Translations under genes and position numbers: made by a program
Shown here: one piece after another, positions 23,151 to 32,590 of the stretch
Numbering within the stretch: position 1 is the stretch's first letter
Layout: each line of letters begins with the position of its first letter
The notes under the pieces: generated by a model
Told to the model about the DNA's origin: nothing
Database searches by the model: none
The model's input: only the letters and a program-made list of their open reading frames with translations
NCBI GenBank assembly: GCA_937923745.1
Contig: CALDUO010000169.1
Span: 1-39,814, forward strand
Direction: 5' to 3'
From: an uncultured Granulosicoccaceae bacterium
GTDB taxonomy: Bacteria > Pseudomonadota > Gammaproteobacteria > Granulosicoccales > Granulosicoccaceae
DNA: 39,814 bases

Positions 23151-23170
23151 TTTGCCCGAATTTGGGCAAA
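23151..23170. promoter_or_regulatory. Inverted repeat TTTGCCC-N6-GGGCAAA between divergent genes
   Basis: Perfect 7-bp arms (23151-23157 and 23164-23170) with a 6-bp AT-rich centre lie in the 76-bp spacer between alkB (start 23188) and the glmS-linked small gene (start 23111). Position 18 bp upstream of the alkB start fits an operator or a leader hairpin. No known regulator motif is assigned. Confidence 0.45.
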
Positions 23171-23187
23171 AATCAGGGTAAATATCA

Positions 23188-23832
23188 GTGAAAGATCTGT
23201 TTTCAGGCAATGTAGAGACCAAGATAGCGGTGTGTCCCGGTATGTGGCTGCTACCTGGCTGGATCGACGCGGTCACGTTGGAGCAGATACACGCTGATAT
23301 CAACACGCTCTCGGAAGTCGCACCGTTTCGTCACATGCAAACGCCGGGCGGTCATTCCATGTCGGTCGCGATGACCAACTGCGGTAGTGCCGGATGGGTA
23401 ACGGATCGGTCCGGCTACCGTTACACCACTGCAGATCCGCTGACCGGGTCGGCGTGGCCTGACATCCCGGCGCGCTGGCAATCCTTGGCAACACACGCTG
23501 CCAAGGTGGCGGGTTACGCCGACTATGTCAGTGATGCGTGTCTGGTCAACCGTTATGCACCGGGTGCGTCGATGGGGTCCCACCAGGACAAAAACGAGCA
23601 GGACTATACGCAGCCCATCGTGTCGGTATCACTGGGTTTGCCCGCCCGTTTTTTTGTGCAGGGCCCGGAGCGCAAGGGAAAATCGATCCCCGTGGATATC
23701 AGTAGTGGTGATGTGATTGTCTGGGGTGGAGAATCAAGGTTGTGGTTTCACGGCGTGCGTCCGCTCAAAGAGGGCGCAGACCCGCTGTTTGGGGCTTACC
23801 GATACAACCTGACCTTTCGGGTGGCGTTGTGA
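23188..23832 (+). CDS. alkB: DNA/RNA oxidative demethylase AlkB
   Basis: An Fe(II)/2-oxoglutarate dioxygenase that repairs 1-methyladenine and 3-methylcytosine lesions. It is 214 residues, matching E. coli AlkB (216), and co-linear with it: DLFSGNVE at the start, PFRHMQTPGGHSMSVAMTNC (about 46-65), DACLVNRYAPGASMGSHQDK with iron ligands His132 and Asp134, PIVSVSLGLPARF, VIVWGGESRLWFHGV with His188, and the 2-oxoglutarate-binding YRYNLTFR (Arg205, Arg211). Translation starts at GTG with AGGG about 11 bp upstream. It stands apart from any ada gene in this window. The preceding palindrome may mediate its control. Confidence 0.97.
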   Translation: MKDLFSGNVETKIAVCPGMWLLPGWIDAVTLEQIHADINTLSEVAPFRHMQTPGGHSMSVAMTNCGSAGWVTDRSGYRYTTADPLTGSAWPDIPARWQSLATHAAKVAGYADYVSDACLVNRYAPGASMGSHQDKNEQDYTQPIVSVSLGLPARFFVQGPERKGKSIPVDISSGDVIVWGGESRLWFHGVRPLKEGADPLFGAYRYNLTFRVAL

Positions 23833-23923
23833 TCGAATTGCCTGAAGGCTTTGACGTTACCAAAGTGCAACGCTAGACTTAGGAGATTCTTCAAAAACCT
23901 GACACAGTTCACAAACGGCGGTC

Positions 23924-26900
23924 ATGCTGAACTCGATATCGCGACGCTCATCCGGTTCAAACACAAGCTTCATTGCCCCACTTCGAGGCCATTTTCAGGG
24001 CCAATATCGGGGCCATCTCGACACACTCCTGACCCTCTGTCTGCTGTGTTTTGCGATGACTGCGTCGGCCAATCAGCCACCGCAATTTAACAACATTGCA
24101 TCGCAAACGGTGTCGGTAGGCGAGACCGTCGAGTTTCGCGTCAGACCCTCCGATCCCGACAATGACGTACCGTCCGTGTTCTTGTCGAACCCACCGCCCG
24201 GATCAACGTTTCTCGATGCCGGTGATGGCTCTCGTCGGTTTCGCTGGACACCCGCCAACGCAGGTTTTACAACCCTGGTATTTGTGGCCGAAGATGCGCG
24301 TGATCGTTCGCTGGTGGTCTATCGGCCGGTTGATATCACGGTGCGTGATGCCAACAACAGTCAGCCAGTGGCACAACAACCCCCACAACAGCAGCAGTCA
24401 TCAACACCGGCAACCACCGCATCTTCATCCAATCGGCCGGTCTTGCCCAATTATGCCGAGCAGTCACTGCGGACAGGGCAACGATTCTCGTTGGTGGTCC
24501 GGGCCACCTCCCCGCGAGGTGTGCCCGGGCTGATCGCTTACGATTTACCGAGCGGTGCGAGCTTTGACGATAATCGGGATGGTACCCGCTCCATCCGATG
24601 GACACCGGCGGCTAATCAGACAGGGCAATACGCGGTCAGGGTGGTGGCAACCGATCCTGCAGATGCAGCGATTACCACCTCGACTACCATACGGTTGCAG
24701 GTCGTTGGTACAGGCAATCCGGCACCGCTGACCGCAGCCGGTAACGCACCTGTCATCGAACCCATTGCCGATCGGCGTGTGGCACCGGGCGAACAGGTTG
24801 CCATTCGGGTAGTACCCGCCAGTCCGCTGAATCACTCGATTATCCTCAACGCCGACCCGCTTCCGGCGGGTGCCAGTTTTGATGACAATCGTGACGGCAC
24901 CCGAACGTTTCGCTGGACGCCGGGCAATGGTGATCAGGGAGCGCGTCAAATTCGATTCACGGCAACTGACGAAGTGGATCGCTCACTGTCTGCATCGCGT
25001 GTTGTAACCATTGTCATTAGCGGTGATACACAGCCACCTTCGCCAGCGACGCCCTCGACGGCAGCTCCCATTACTGCGGCCCTCATCACCGCGGCTGGAG
25101 GTCCACAGTTTGACACGGTACAAAATCATGTGGTGTCACCCGGTACCAGAATCACCCAGGTCGTCAGGGCACTGAACACTGATGGCAGTGTGCCTGCGTT
25201 GTGGATGGAGCGGGGTCCTGCCAATGCGACCTTTAACGACAACGGTAATGGGGGGCGTGTGTTCGGCTGGACACCGTCGGCCGCAGATATCGGCGAGGTG
25301 GAGGTTCAGTTTATCGCGGTTGATTCGCGTGTTGCCAATGCGCGTTCGTCAGTCACGATGCGCATCAGTGTTGTCGGCGATCGCCAACCATCCGCAGCAG
25401 CAAACCGCCCACCGGTGATCGATACACCGCCAGATCAGGTCGTTGCCGTTGATCAGGGATTGGAAGTCAGGCTGGTTGCCACCGATCCGGATGGCAGCGT
25501 GCCGGGTATCTCTGTGCGTAATTTACCGGGCAACGCGACCGTTCAGGACAACAACGACGGTTCGCGCACCTTAAAATGGGTGCCGGGCACTAATGATGTC
25601 GGCATTCGTCGTATCGATGTGGTCGCACAGGACGACGATGACCGGTCGGTTTTTACACGGGCGACATTTTCCGTGTCAGTCACTGCAGCTGTACCCACAG
25701 GCCCGGTCATTTCTGCTGACGACCGGCCTGCCAACAGAGCCGATGCGTCCCGCTTTTTGTTGCGCAGCACGTTTGGTCCCAAACGGCGCGACATTGATGA
25801 GCTGATGAACAAAACCTACCGGCAATGGATCGACAGCCAAATCAATGCACCACTCACCGATCATCTCGGACCACTCGATGCCCGATTACGGGAGAAGTCG
25901 GTCTTTAATGCCACGTCGGGTCAAAATCAATTTGTGCGTCAGCAGGCACGGTTGGATGTGTGGTGGGATGTGGTGGTGCATGCGCCTGATCAATTACGCC
26001 AGCGGGTAGCCTTTGCACTGAGCCAGATACTGGTTATCGCTGATCGCGCAGCTGGTATCGATAACCGTGTCAGAGGGTTTGCGTCTTACAACGACATGTT
26101 ACTTCGACGTGCGTTTGGTAACTACCGTGATGTATTAAGTGACGTTGCGTTGCACCCGACGATGGGTGATTTTTTAAGCATGCGCCGTAACGAAAAAGCC
26201 AACGCTGCGTTAAACATACAACCCGATGAAAATTTTGCCCGTGAATTAATGCAGCTATTTACCATTGGTATAGATTTACTCAATGAAGACGGTACACCGG
26301 TACGTGATGCATCCGGTGCCCGTGTACCTGCCTATACCCAACAGGATGTGATTAATTTTGCGCGTGTGTTTACCGGTTGGAATTACGGCACCGCCTACCG
26401 TATGCGCAGCGATGATCGTACGCCCGACAGTGAAGTGATTCCGATGAAGGCGTTTCAGCAGTATCACGACACTGATCCAAAACAGTTACTGAACGGCGTC
26501 ACTTTGCCCGGTGGGCAGTCAGCCAGACAAGATCTCGATCAGGCACTCGATAACCTGTTTAATCACCCGAACGTCGGGCCTTTTTTGGCACGCCAGTTAA
26601 TACAACGCCTGGTGACCAGTAACCCGTCGGGTGACTATGTGCGCCGGGTGGCGGCTGCATTTAACGACAACGGCAGTGGTGTTAGGGGCGACTTAAAAGC
26701 GGTGGTGTATGCCATATTGCTCGATGCCGAAGCACTCAACGGTCATTCCTGGTCACCGTATACTTTCGGTAAACTCAAAGAACCCTTGATTAAAGTCGCC
26801 TCTATCTGGCGTGCGTTTAATGCCAGAGGACACTACGGTCGACTGCGATATTCCAACCCCGATTCCGATCTGTCACAGCAACCCTACAGTGCACCATCGG

Positions 26901-27298
26901 TGTTTAATTTTTACTCACCTGACTATCGTCCGCATGGTGAAATTGCCAACAATCAACTCGTCGCACCTGAATTTCAAATTTTAAACGACAGCACCGTACT
27001 GCGCGCCGCTGACCGTTTGTTTGATTATGCGTTTGCCATACCGCTTGGTGGCGCAGATCGCTCAACCCAACACCGTATTGATCTTGATCTGGGTATTGAA
27101 AAGGGATTGGCGGCCAATCCGGTGGCATTGGTTGATTATCTGAACACGCTACTGTTGGGCGGCGACATGTCAGATACCACCCGCGAGGTGTTGATCGAGC
27201 TTGCCGCCAACACACCGATGGATGGTGATGGCGATACGCGTGTGCGCGAGGTGTTGCACTTGTTGTTCGTGTCTCCCGATTTTTCGTTCCACCGTTAG
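23924..27298 (+). CDS. Secreted DUF1800 protein with five Ig/cadherin-like repeats
   Basis: A 1124-residue exported protein. After a hydrophobic export segment (LDTLLTLCLLCFAMTASA, about 32-49, behind a long N-region) come five homologous Ig-like repeats at about 52-142, 170-262, 274-367, 392-485 and 495-588. Each carries a DNxDGxRxFxWTP-like motif near its middle (for example FDDNRDGTRTFRWTP). Two are separated by a Gln/Pro/Ser-rich linker (about 147-170). Residues ~605-1120 form the DUF1800 domain, starting ASRFLLRSTFGPKRRDIDEL and including DNLFNHPNVGPFLARQLIQ and VFNFYSPDY. DUF1800 proteins are almost always paired with DUF1501, as here; the biochemical role is unknown but is linked to the cell envelope or secretion. 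The start is uncertain by ~30 codons. Confidence 0.9.
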   Translation: MLNSISRRSSGSNTSFIAPLRGHFQGQYRGHLDTLLTLCLLCFAMTASANQPPQFNNIASQTVSVGETVEFRVRPSDPDNDVPSVFLSNPPPGSTFLDAGDGSRRFRWTPANAGFTTLVFVAEDARDRSLVVYRPVDITVRDANNSQPVAQQPPQQQQSSTPATTASSSNRPVLPNYAEQSLRTGQRFSLVVRATSPRGVPGLIAYDLPSGASFDDNRDGTRSIRWTPAANQTGQYAVRVVATDPADAAITTSTTIRLQVVGTGNPAPLTAAGNAPVIEPIADRRVAPGEQVAIRVVPASPLNHSIILNADPLPAGASFDDNRDGTRTFRWTPGNGDQGARQIRFTATDEVDRSLSASRVVTIVISGDTQPPSPATPSTAAPITAALITAAGGPQFDTVQNHVVSPGTRITQVVRALNTDGSVPALWMERGPANATFNDNGNGGRVFGWTPSAADIGEVEVQFIAVDSRVANARSSVTMRISVVGDRQPSAAANRPPVIDTPPDQVVAVDQGLEVRLVATDPDGSVPGISVRNLPGNATVQDNNDGSRTLKWVPGTNDVGIRRIDVVAQDDDDRSVFTRATFSVSVTAAVPTGPVISADDRPANRADASRFLLRSTFGPKRRDIDELMNKTYRQWIDSQINAPLTDHLGPLDARLREKSVFNATSGQNQFVRQQARLDVWWDVVVHAPDQLRQRVAFALSQILVIADRAAGIDNRVRGFASYNDMLLRRAFGNYRDVLSDVALHPTMGDFLSMRRNEKANAALNIQPDENFARELMQLFTIGIDLLNEDGTPVRDASGARVPAYTQQDVINFARVFTGWNYGTAYRMRSDDRTPDSEVIPMKAFQQYHDTDPKQLLNGVTLPGGQSARQDLDQALDNLFNHPNVGPFLARQLIQRLVTSNPSGDYVRRVAAAFNDNGSGVRGDLKAVVYAILLDAEALNGHSWSPYTFGKLKEPLIKVASIWRAFNARGHYGRLRYSNPDSDLSQQPYSAPSVFNFYSPDYRPHGEIANNQLVAPEFQILNDSTVLRAADRLFDYAFAIPLGGADRSTQHRIDLDLGIEKGLAANPVALVDYLNTLLLGGDMSDTTREVLIELAANTPMDGDGDTRVREVLHLLFVSPDFSFHR

Positions 27299-27311
27299 GC
27301 ATACAACCCCG

Positions 27312-28676
27312 ATGCTGAAAAAAAACCGACGAGAATTTATGAAACGCAGTGTTGCCGGGTTGCTCGCAGGCTCTGGCGGCGCGGCTGTACTGAATTCGTT
27401 AAACATCACCAATGCACTGGCGCAGCAGGGTGGTGAATACCGTGCGTTGGTCTGCCTGTTTCTCTATGGTGGTAACGACTCTTTTAACATGTTCGTGCCA
27501 CGTTCCCCCGATCAATACACAGCCTACCGTGAAGCACGGCGTAATCTTGCGGTAGACAGCGGTCAGTTATTGGGTGTGAATGCAGTGGGCAGTGACGGTT
27601 CGCAATATGGGTTCCATCCCTCTATGCCAGACGTGCGGAATCTGTTTAACAATGGCAAAGTTGCGGTGCTTGGGAACGTTGGGCCGCTGATTGTGCCGAC
27701 GTCGCGAGATGACTTTGTGCAGTCACGGGTGCCGCTGCCACCGCGATTGTTCTCTCACAATGACCAACAGGATTTCTGGCAAAGCCTAAAACCAGATGCA
27801 TCAATTTCATCGGGCTGGGCCGGTCGCATGGCCGATGCGATGTTGTCTGCCAACGCCAATCGACAGATGTCGATGAATGTCTCGATGAGCGGTATTAACC
27901 TGATGCAGACCGGGCGCACCAGCGTGCCGTATATACTGTCCACACGTGGTGTCGATCTGACCAAGAGCGCAACTCAAAAATCAGGCTTTGGCCGACTGGA
28001 GCGACGTAACGCTGCGTTGCAGGCATTGTTGAATTCGAATGCGAGTCACATCTACGGTAATGAATACCGGTCGGTGATGTCCCGTGCGCTGGACCTGAAT
28101 AACGACATCCGGTCCGTGCTGGCCAGGGCACCGGTGCCACCGGTAGGTTTCCCTGGGTCACCGTTGGCTCAGTCATTGGCAATGGTTACGCGTATGATTT
28201 CGATACGCGAGCAACTTGGCCTGTCACGCCAGATATTTTTTGTCGGCTTTGGCGGATGGGATACTCACGGTGCCCAGAATGCGCGGCATCCGGCCTTGCT
28301 CTCAACGTTAAGTCAGGCCATGGGTGCGTTTTATCGCGCCACCGATTACCTCGGACTTGCCAATCAGGTCACCACGTTTACCGCTGCCGATTTTGGCCGC
28401 ACGTTAACCAGCAATGGCGACGGCAGTGATCATGGTTGGGGCGGGCATCAACTGGTAATGGGCGGTGCGGTCAACGGCAACCGTATTTACGGACAGATGC
28501 CGGAATACCGCATTGAAGGCAGTGCCGACTCCGGGCGTGGCCGTATAATCCCCACCACCTCTGTCGATCAGTTTGGCGCGACGCTGGCACGCTGGTACGG
28601 ATTGTCAGAATCTGACCTTGCCGACGTTTTTCCTAACCTCTCGGCGTTCGAATCGAGTAACCTTGGCTTTCTCTAG
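27312..28676 (+). CDS. DUF1501 family protein with twin-arginine signal
   Basis: A 454-residue exported protein, partner of the DUF1800 gene 13 bp upstream. I start it at ATG 27312, giving MLKKNRREFMKRSVAGLLAG, a canonical Tat motif (RREFMK) followed by a hydrophobic core ending near ALAQQ; an upstream in-frame extension into the DUF1800 gene has a Cys-rich, unlikely sequence. DUF1501 features: ALVCLFLYGGNDSFNMFVP, LFSHNDQQDFWQS, FVGFGGWDTHGAQNARHPALL, VTTFTAADFGRTLTSNGDGSDHGWGGHQLVMGG and the ending SDLADVFPNLSAF. The fold is alkaline-phosphatase/sulfatase-like, and the conserved DTH and DHGWG residues would suit metal binding. Tat export suggests folding with a cofactor before secretion. 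Reaction unknown. Confidence 0.92.
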   Translation: MLKKNRREFMKRSVAGLLAGSGGAAVLNSLNITNALAQQGGEYRALVCLFLYGGNDSFNMFVPRSPDQYTAYREARRNLAVDSGQLLGVNAVGSDGSQYGFHPSMPDVRNLFNNGKVAVLGNVGPLIVPTSRDDFVQSRVPLPPRLFSHNDQQDFWQSLKPDASISSGWAGRMADAMLSANANRQMSMNVSMSGINLMQTGRTSVPYILSTRGVDLTKSATQKSGFGRLERRNAALQALLNSNASHIYGNEYRSVMSRALDLNNDIRSVLARAPVPPVGFPGSPLAQSLAMVTRMISIREQLGLSRQIFFVGFGGWDTHGAQNARHPALLSTLSQAMGAFYRATDYLGLANQVTTFTAADFGRTLTSNGDGSDHGWGGHQLVMGGAVNGNRIYGQMPEYRIEGSADSGRGRIIPTTSVDQFGATLARWYGLSESDLADVFPNLSAFESSNLGFL

Positions 28677-28700
28677 CCCAGTGACTCATGCGGACATCAT

Positions 28701-29618
28701 TTGATCCCACAATTCAATCAGTTGTCCGACAACCTCAAGGGGGTTGTTGTGCTGATGTTTGCCGCCGCAGGATTTGCGGTGATGACCGCACTGGTCAAGC
28801 TGGCAGGCGATAACCTTCACGTCACACAAATTCTGTTTTTGCGACAGATGGGTATGCTGGTTTTTACGCTGCCTTTCATTTTTAACAATATTCATTCTGC
28901 ATTAAAAACACAGCGCCTGTACCTGCAGTTGTTGCGTCTGGTGTTCGCATTGATTGCGATGCTTGGCGGATTCACGGCAGTCATACACATGCCGTTAGCC
29001 GACGCGACTGCCATTGCGTTTGCCAAAAGCTTTTTCGTGACGATCTTTGCCGTTATTTTACTCAAGGAACAAGTCGGGCGTTATCGCTGGTTTGCGGTGG
29101 TGGTCGGATTTATCGGGGTATTGGTGATGTTACGACCCGGCACCGAGAGTTTTACCATTTACAGTGTCTACGCGCTGATTGGTGCGGCCTCTGCCGGTAT
29201 TGTCATGGTTATTATCCGCATGATGTCGCGCACCGATGCACCCGAAACCATTTTGCTGTACCAGGCGCTTGGCATTGCCATCGCGATGTTGTTGCCTGCC
29301 ATTTATTTTTGGCAGTGGCCAACACTCAATGAGTGGCTGATTTGTGCCGCCATCGGCGCGGTGTCTTATTTTGCCCAAAAAGCCAATATTTACGCCTATA
29401 AATTTGGTGAGGCGTCCTTGCTCGCATCGCTTGATTACGTGAGGTTGCTGTATGCCACATTATTTGGTTATCTGTTGTTTGATCAGCTTCCGGGCGCCTA
29501 TACATGGCTCGGTGCCTGCATCATAATCTGTGCATCGATCTACACGGTTCACCGTGAGGCAAAACGAAAACAGCAATTGGCGCGTTCACCCTATGGTCGC
29601 TCGTTTACTAATCTTTAG
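28701..29618 (+). CDS. EamA/DMT-superfamily transporter
   Basis: A 305-residue inner-membrane protein with about ten membrane helices and the internal duplication of EamA (drug/metabolite transporter) proteins. The first EamA half spans about 12-145 (GVVVLMFAAAGFAVMTALVKL, FLRQMGMLVF, PLADATAIAFAKSFFVTIFA) and the second about 160-290 (AKPEASLLAS-like region seen as GEASLLASLDYVRLLYATLFG). The start used here is TTG, as no ATG is in frame upstream before the preceding stop; an ATG at residue 19 is an alternative but would lose part of helix 1. It exports or imports an unidentified small metabolite. Its 3' end overlaps the hydrolase gene by 26 bp. Confidence 0.88.
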   Translation: MIPQFNQLSDNLKGVVVLMFAAAGFAVMTALVKLAGDNLHVTQILFLRQMGMLVFTLPFIFNNIHSALKTQRLYLQLLRLVFALIAMLGGFTAVIHMPLADATAIAFAKSFFVTIFAVILLKEQVGRYRWFAVVVGFIGVLVMLRPGTESFTIYSVYALIGAASAGIVMVIIRMMSRTDAPETILLYQALGIAIAMLLPAIYFWQWPTLNEWLICAAIGAVSYFAQKANIYAYKFGEASLLASLDYVRLLYATLFGYLLFDQLPGAYTWLGACIIICASIYTVHREAKRKQQLARSPYGRSFTNL

Positions 29619-30366
29619 CATGTTGTCACTGGCATTCAGCGCTACGTTGTCTGCCGGTTCTACCAAAGCATCAGAGTGCGCTGTCATCGTCCATGGTCTG
29701 GTGCGCACCGCAGACTCCATGGCAGACATTGCCGAGTCACTCGACGACGCCGGGTACCATGTCGTTAATGTCGACTATGATTCCCGCGAGTACACCATAC
29801 CGGCGCTGGCCATGAAGTATTTGCCACCCGCAGTGGCACGTTGCGCCGACCACAAACCCATACACTTTGTCACACATTCAATGGGTGGCATCATGGTGCG
29901 TTATCTTCTGGAGAAGTCTACCGTCAACAATGTCGGCCGGATCGTGATGCTCGCGCCGCCCAATCATGGCAGCGAAGTGGTCGACGAACTCAAAGACATA
30001 CCGGGGTTTGAATTTATGAACGGACCGGCGGGGCTGCAGCTCGGTACCGATCAGAACAGTATTCCGCGACAGTTGGGGCCGGTCGTCGGCGACGTTGCGG
30101 TGATCGCCGGTACCCGCTCGTTTAACCTGTTGTTGTCACAGCTGTTGCCCGATCCGAACGACGGTAAGGTATCGGTTGAGAGCACACGAATAGAAGGCAT
30201 GTGCTGGTTTTTGGCGTATCCGGCCACGCACACGTTTATCATGCAAAACGATACGGTTATCGCGCTGATTAACGAGTACCTCGCAACCGGCAAGCTCACC
30301 CACGCGGACGCCGAAAAACATCAATGCAGTGTTGACGGGGCGGCATCGCCATCGGCAACACAATAA
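29593..30366 (+). CDS. Secreted alpha/beta-hydrolase, triacylglycerol-lipase-like
   Basis: A 257-residue exported hydrolase. The N-terminal signal peptide (MVARLLIFSMLSLAFSATLSAG, about 1-22) is the reason for choosing ATG 29593 over upstream in-frame codons. The lipase core begins ECAVIVHGLVRTADSM (oxyanion-side HG), and the nucleophile elbow is THSMGG with Ser96, followed by VMLAPPNHGSEVVD. The candidate catalytic His is in PATHTFIMQ near the C-terminus. Cysteines at 29 and 84 may pair. It overlaps the transporter gene by 26 bp and is followed after 1 bp by the nhaR start, so the three genes are likely one operon. The ester substrate is unknown. Confidence 0.85.
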   Translation: MVARLLIFSMLSLAFSATLSAGSTKASECAVIVHGLVRTADSMADIAESLDDAGYHVVNVDYDSREYTIPALAMKYLPPAVARCADHKPIHFVTHSMGGIMVRYLLEKSTVNNVGRIVMLAPPNHGSEVVDELKDIPGFEFMNGPAGLQLGTDQNSIPRQLGPVVGDVAVIAGTRSFNLLLSQLLPDPNDGKVSVESTRIEGMCWFLAYPATHTFIMQNDTVIALINEYLATGKLTHADAEKHQCSVDGAASPSATQ

Positions 30367-30367
30367 C

Positions 30368-31267
30368 GTGCGTCACCTCAATTATAACCACTTGCTGTAT
30401 TTCTGGACGGTGGCGAATGAAGGCTCCATTGCACGGGCGTCTGAAGTACTGCACCTCACACCGCAAACTATCAGCGGTCAGTTAAAGCTCCTCGAAGACA
30501 CGTTTGGCGAACCCTTGTTTCAACGGGCAGGGCGCGGGTTGGTATTGACCTCAACCGGCCACACTGTGCACCAATATGCCGATGAAATTTTTACGTTGGG
30601 TGCCGAGTTGTCGCGACGCATACATGACCGCGAGAGTGACAGCAGCCAACTCCTGAACGTTGGTATTGTCGACTCTATTCCGAAGCTGGTGGCACGGCGG
30701 ATTTTACAACCGGTCCTGGAGACCGACCCTGCGTTTCGGTTGTCGTGTCACGAAGGAGGGCTGGATCACCTGTTGGGTGAACTGGCTGTGCATCGGTTGG
30801 ATATGGTGTTGTCAGACCGCCCGATGCCACCGGGTCTGAGTGTCAAAGCCTACAACCATTTGCTGGGTAACAGCGATGTCGCGTTCTTTGTGACCGCGTC
30901 CAAAGCCAACCGGTATCGCGCAAAATTTCCGAAGTCACTCGACCACGCGCCGATGCTGTTACCCTCGCGCAACAGTGTACTCAGGCGCAATCTTGATGAC
31001 TGGTTTGAACGCACCGGGGTGACGCCTGATGTGATTGGTGAGTTTGATGACGGTGCCTTGCTCAACACCTTTGGTGAAGTGGGTGCCGGTATTTTCCCGG
31101 CACCGGTTGCGGTCGCAGAACAGTTTAACCGGTTGTATCGGTCACGCCTGATTGGTACGGCTGATGGCGTGACCGAAAACTTCTACGGCATTTCGTCGGA
31201 ACGAAAGGTCAGGAATCCGGCGGTTGCACTGATTAACGCAAAAGCGCGCGAGCAGCTATTTGGCTGA
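30368..31267 (+). CDS. nhaR: LysR-family transcriptional activator NhaR
   Basis: The LysR-type activator that senses sodium and controls nhaA in enterobacteria. I start at GTG 30368 (1 bp after the hydrolase gene stop), which gives VRHLNYNHLLYFWTVANEGSIARASEVLHLTPQ as NhaR proteins do; 299 residues in total. The HTH spans about 1-60 (PQTISGQLKLLEDTFGEPLF) and the effector domain about 88-295 with LLNVGIVDSIPKLVARRIL and LDMVLSDRPMP. Its 3' end overlaps the 3' end of the convergent nhaA by 12 bp. In E. coli nhaA and nhaR are tandem; here they are convergent, so control must be from the separate nhaA promoter. Confidence 0.92.
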   Translation: MRHLNYNHLLYFWTVANEGSIARASEVLHLTPQTISGQLKLLEDTFGEPLFQRAGRGLVLTSTGHTVHQYADEIFTLGAELSRRIHDRESDSSQLLNVGIVDSIPKLVARRILQPVLETDPAFRLSCHEGGLDHLLGELAVHRLDMVLSDRPMPPGLSVKAYNHLLGNSDVAFFVTASKANRYRAKFPKSLDHAPMLLPSRNSVLRRNLDDWFERTGVTPDVIGEFDDGALLNTFGEVGAGIFPAPVAVAEQFNRLYRSRLIGTADGVTENFYGISSERKVRNPAVALINAKAREQLFG

Positions 31268-32485
31268 CGCTGCAGACGCGCCTGCGCCATCTTCGAGTGT
31301 GTCGACTGGCGGTTTCCCGGCGCGTAACGTGGCTAACAACAACACGACGGCGGCCATGATTAACGACACAGCTGAACCCGACAGTACGCCAAGCTTCATG
31401 GCCGAAGCATACTCGTTACCCAGATCTTCATAGGCGAGGCTGCCGATAAAGAAGCTCATGGTAAAACCGACACCCGTGGCGAGTGATACGCCGTAGAGCA
31501 TAAGCCAGTTAGCGCGTTCAGGCATCGAGACAATACCGGAGCGTATGGCTAACCACACCGGTATAAACACACCCACCTGCTTACCGATTACCAGTCCGGC
31601 AATGATGCCCAGCGTAATGGGGTTGAGCAGGTTTTCCATAGAGATAGTGTCGAGCGCAACACCTGCGTTGGCAAATGCGAATATTGGCAGAATGGCAAAG
31701 CTTATCCATGGGTGTAACGAATGCTCCAGTGTGCGCAGCGGTGATGGTGAGCCGTCTTTGGTTCGCAGTGGTATGGTCAGTGCGACAACCACACCGGCCA
31801 GCGTTGCATGCACACCGCTTTTCAGTACTGCCACCCAGATAATGACACCAATGGTGATGTACACGGCAGTTCGCTTAACGCCGAACAAATTAACCAGCAC
31901 CAGTGCAGCGATGCCGGCACCGGCAATGGCCAATGCATTCAGCGACAAGGTATCGGTGTAAAAAATAGCGATAACAATGATGGCCGCCAAATCGTCGATG
32001 ATAGCCAGTGACGCCAAAAACACTTTCACGGATAACGGAATACGTTTGCCAAACAGTGACAGTAGACCCAACGCAAACGCGATATCAGTGGCCGACGGAA
32101 TCGCCCAGCCTTTGAGTGCAGTAGGGTCGCCTGTATTAAACAGGTAGAAAATCAGCGCTGGCAGCGCGAAGCCGCCAATAGCACCGATGACCGGCAGCAG
32201 TAACTGATCGCGTGACGAGAGCTGACCCTCCAGAACCTCGCGTTTGAGCTCTAGACCGATCAACAGAAAAAAGACCGCCATCAGGCCATCGTTGATCCAC
32301 AGCAGCACCGACTTGTCGATAGCAAAGTCGCCCAGCACAACGGCTGCCCGCATGTCGAGCACGCCGCTGTGCATGGCAGCCCATGGAGAATTTACAACCA
32401 GCATTGACAAAATGGCGCCAGCGAGAAGGAGCAGGCCACCGGCCGCTTCCCAGCGTATGAAATTGCGTAATGCCTGCAGTGGCAT
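31256..32485 (-). CDS. nhaA: Na+/H+ antiporter NhaA
   Basis: An inner-membrane antiporter exchanging cytosolic Na+ for external protons, central to salt and alkaline-pH tolerance. It is 409 residues with about 12 membrane helices. The N-terminus has MAVFFLLIGLELKREVLEGQLS, then the key motifs PSATDIAFALG (Asp134, equivalent to Asp133) and LAIIDDLAAI (Asp164/Asp165, the ion-binding pair of NhaA). Helix IV/XI regions and the C-terminal LYGVSLATGVGFTMSFFIGSLAY are present. Start ATG 32485 has GGAG 8 bp upstream. The final helices are followed by a short acidic tail. It is convergent with nhaR and divergent from the CaCA antiporter. Confidence 0.97.
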   Translation of the reverse strand: MPLQALRNFIRWEAAGGLLLLAGAILSMLVVNSPWAAMHSGVLDMRAAVVLGDFAIDKSVLLWINDGLMAVFFLLIGLELKREVLEGQLSSRDQLLLPVIGAIGGFALPALIFYLFNTGDPTALKGWAIPSATDIAFALGLLSLFGKRIPLSVKVFLASLAIIDDLAAIIVIAIFYTDTLSLNALAIAGAGIAALVLVNLFGVKRTAVYITIGVIIWVAVLKSGVHATLAGVVVALTIPLRTKDGSPSPLRTLEHSLHPWISFAILPIFAFANAGVALDTISMENLLNPITLGIIAGLVIGKQVGVFIPVWLAIRSGIVSMPERANWLMLYGVSLATGVGFTMSFFIGSLAYEDLGNEYASAMKLGVLSGSAVSLIMAAVVLLLATLRAGKPPVDTLEDGAGASAASAK

Positions 32486-32590
32486 AGTGATATCTCCGAT
32501 GAAAGTCTAAATGGCTTAATACAATGGTACTGTTATACGCAGTGTATCGGTCAATAGATAGTTCGATAAAGTCGTTTTAAATTTAAAGAA

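Noticed and set aside
27201-27311. Upstream start for the DUF1501 gene inside the DUF1800 gene
   Set aside because: It would add a Cys-rich segment in another frame of the DUF1800 coding region and would hide the clean Tat signal that begins at 27312.
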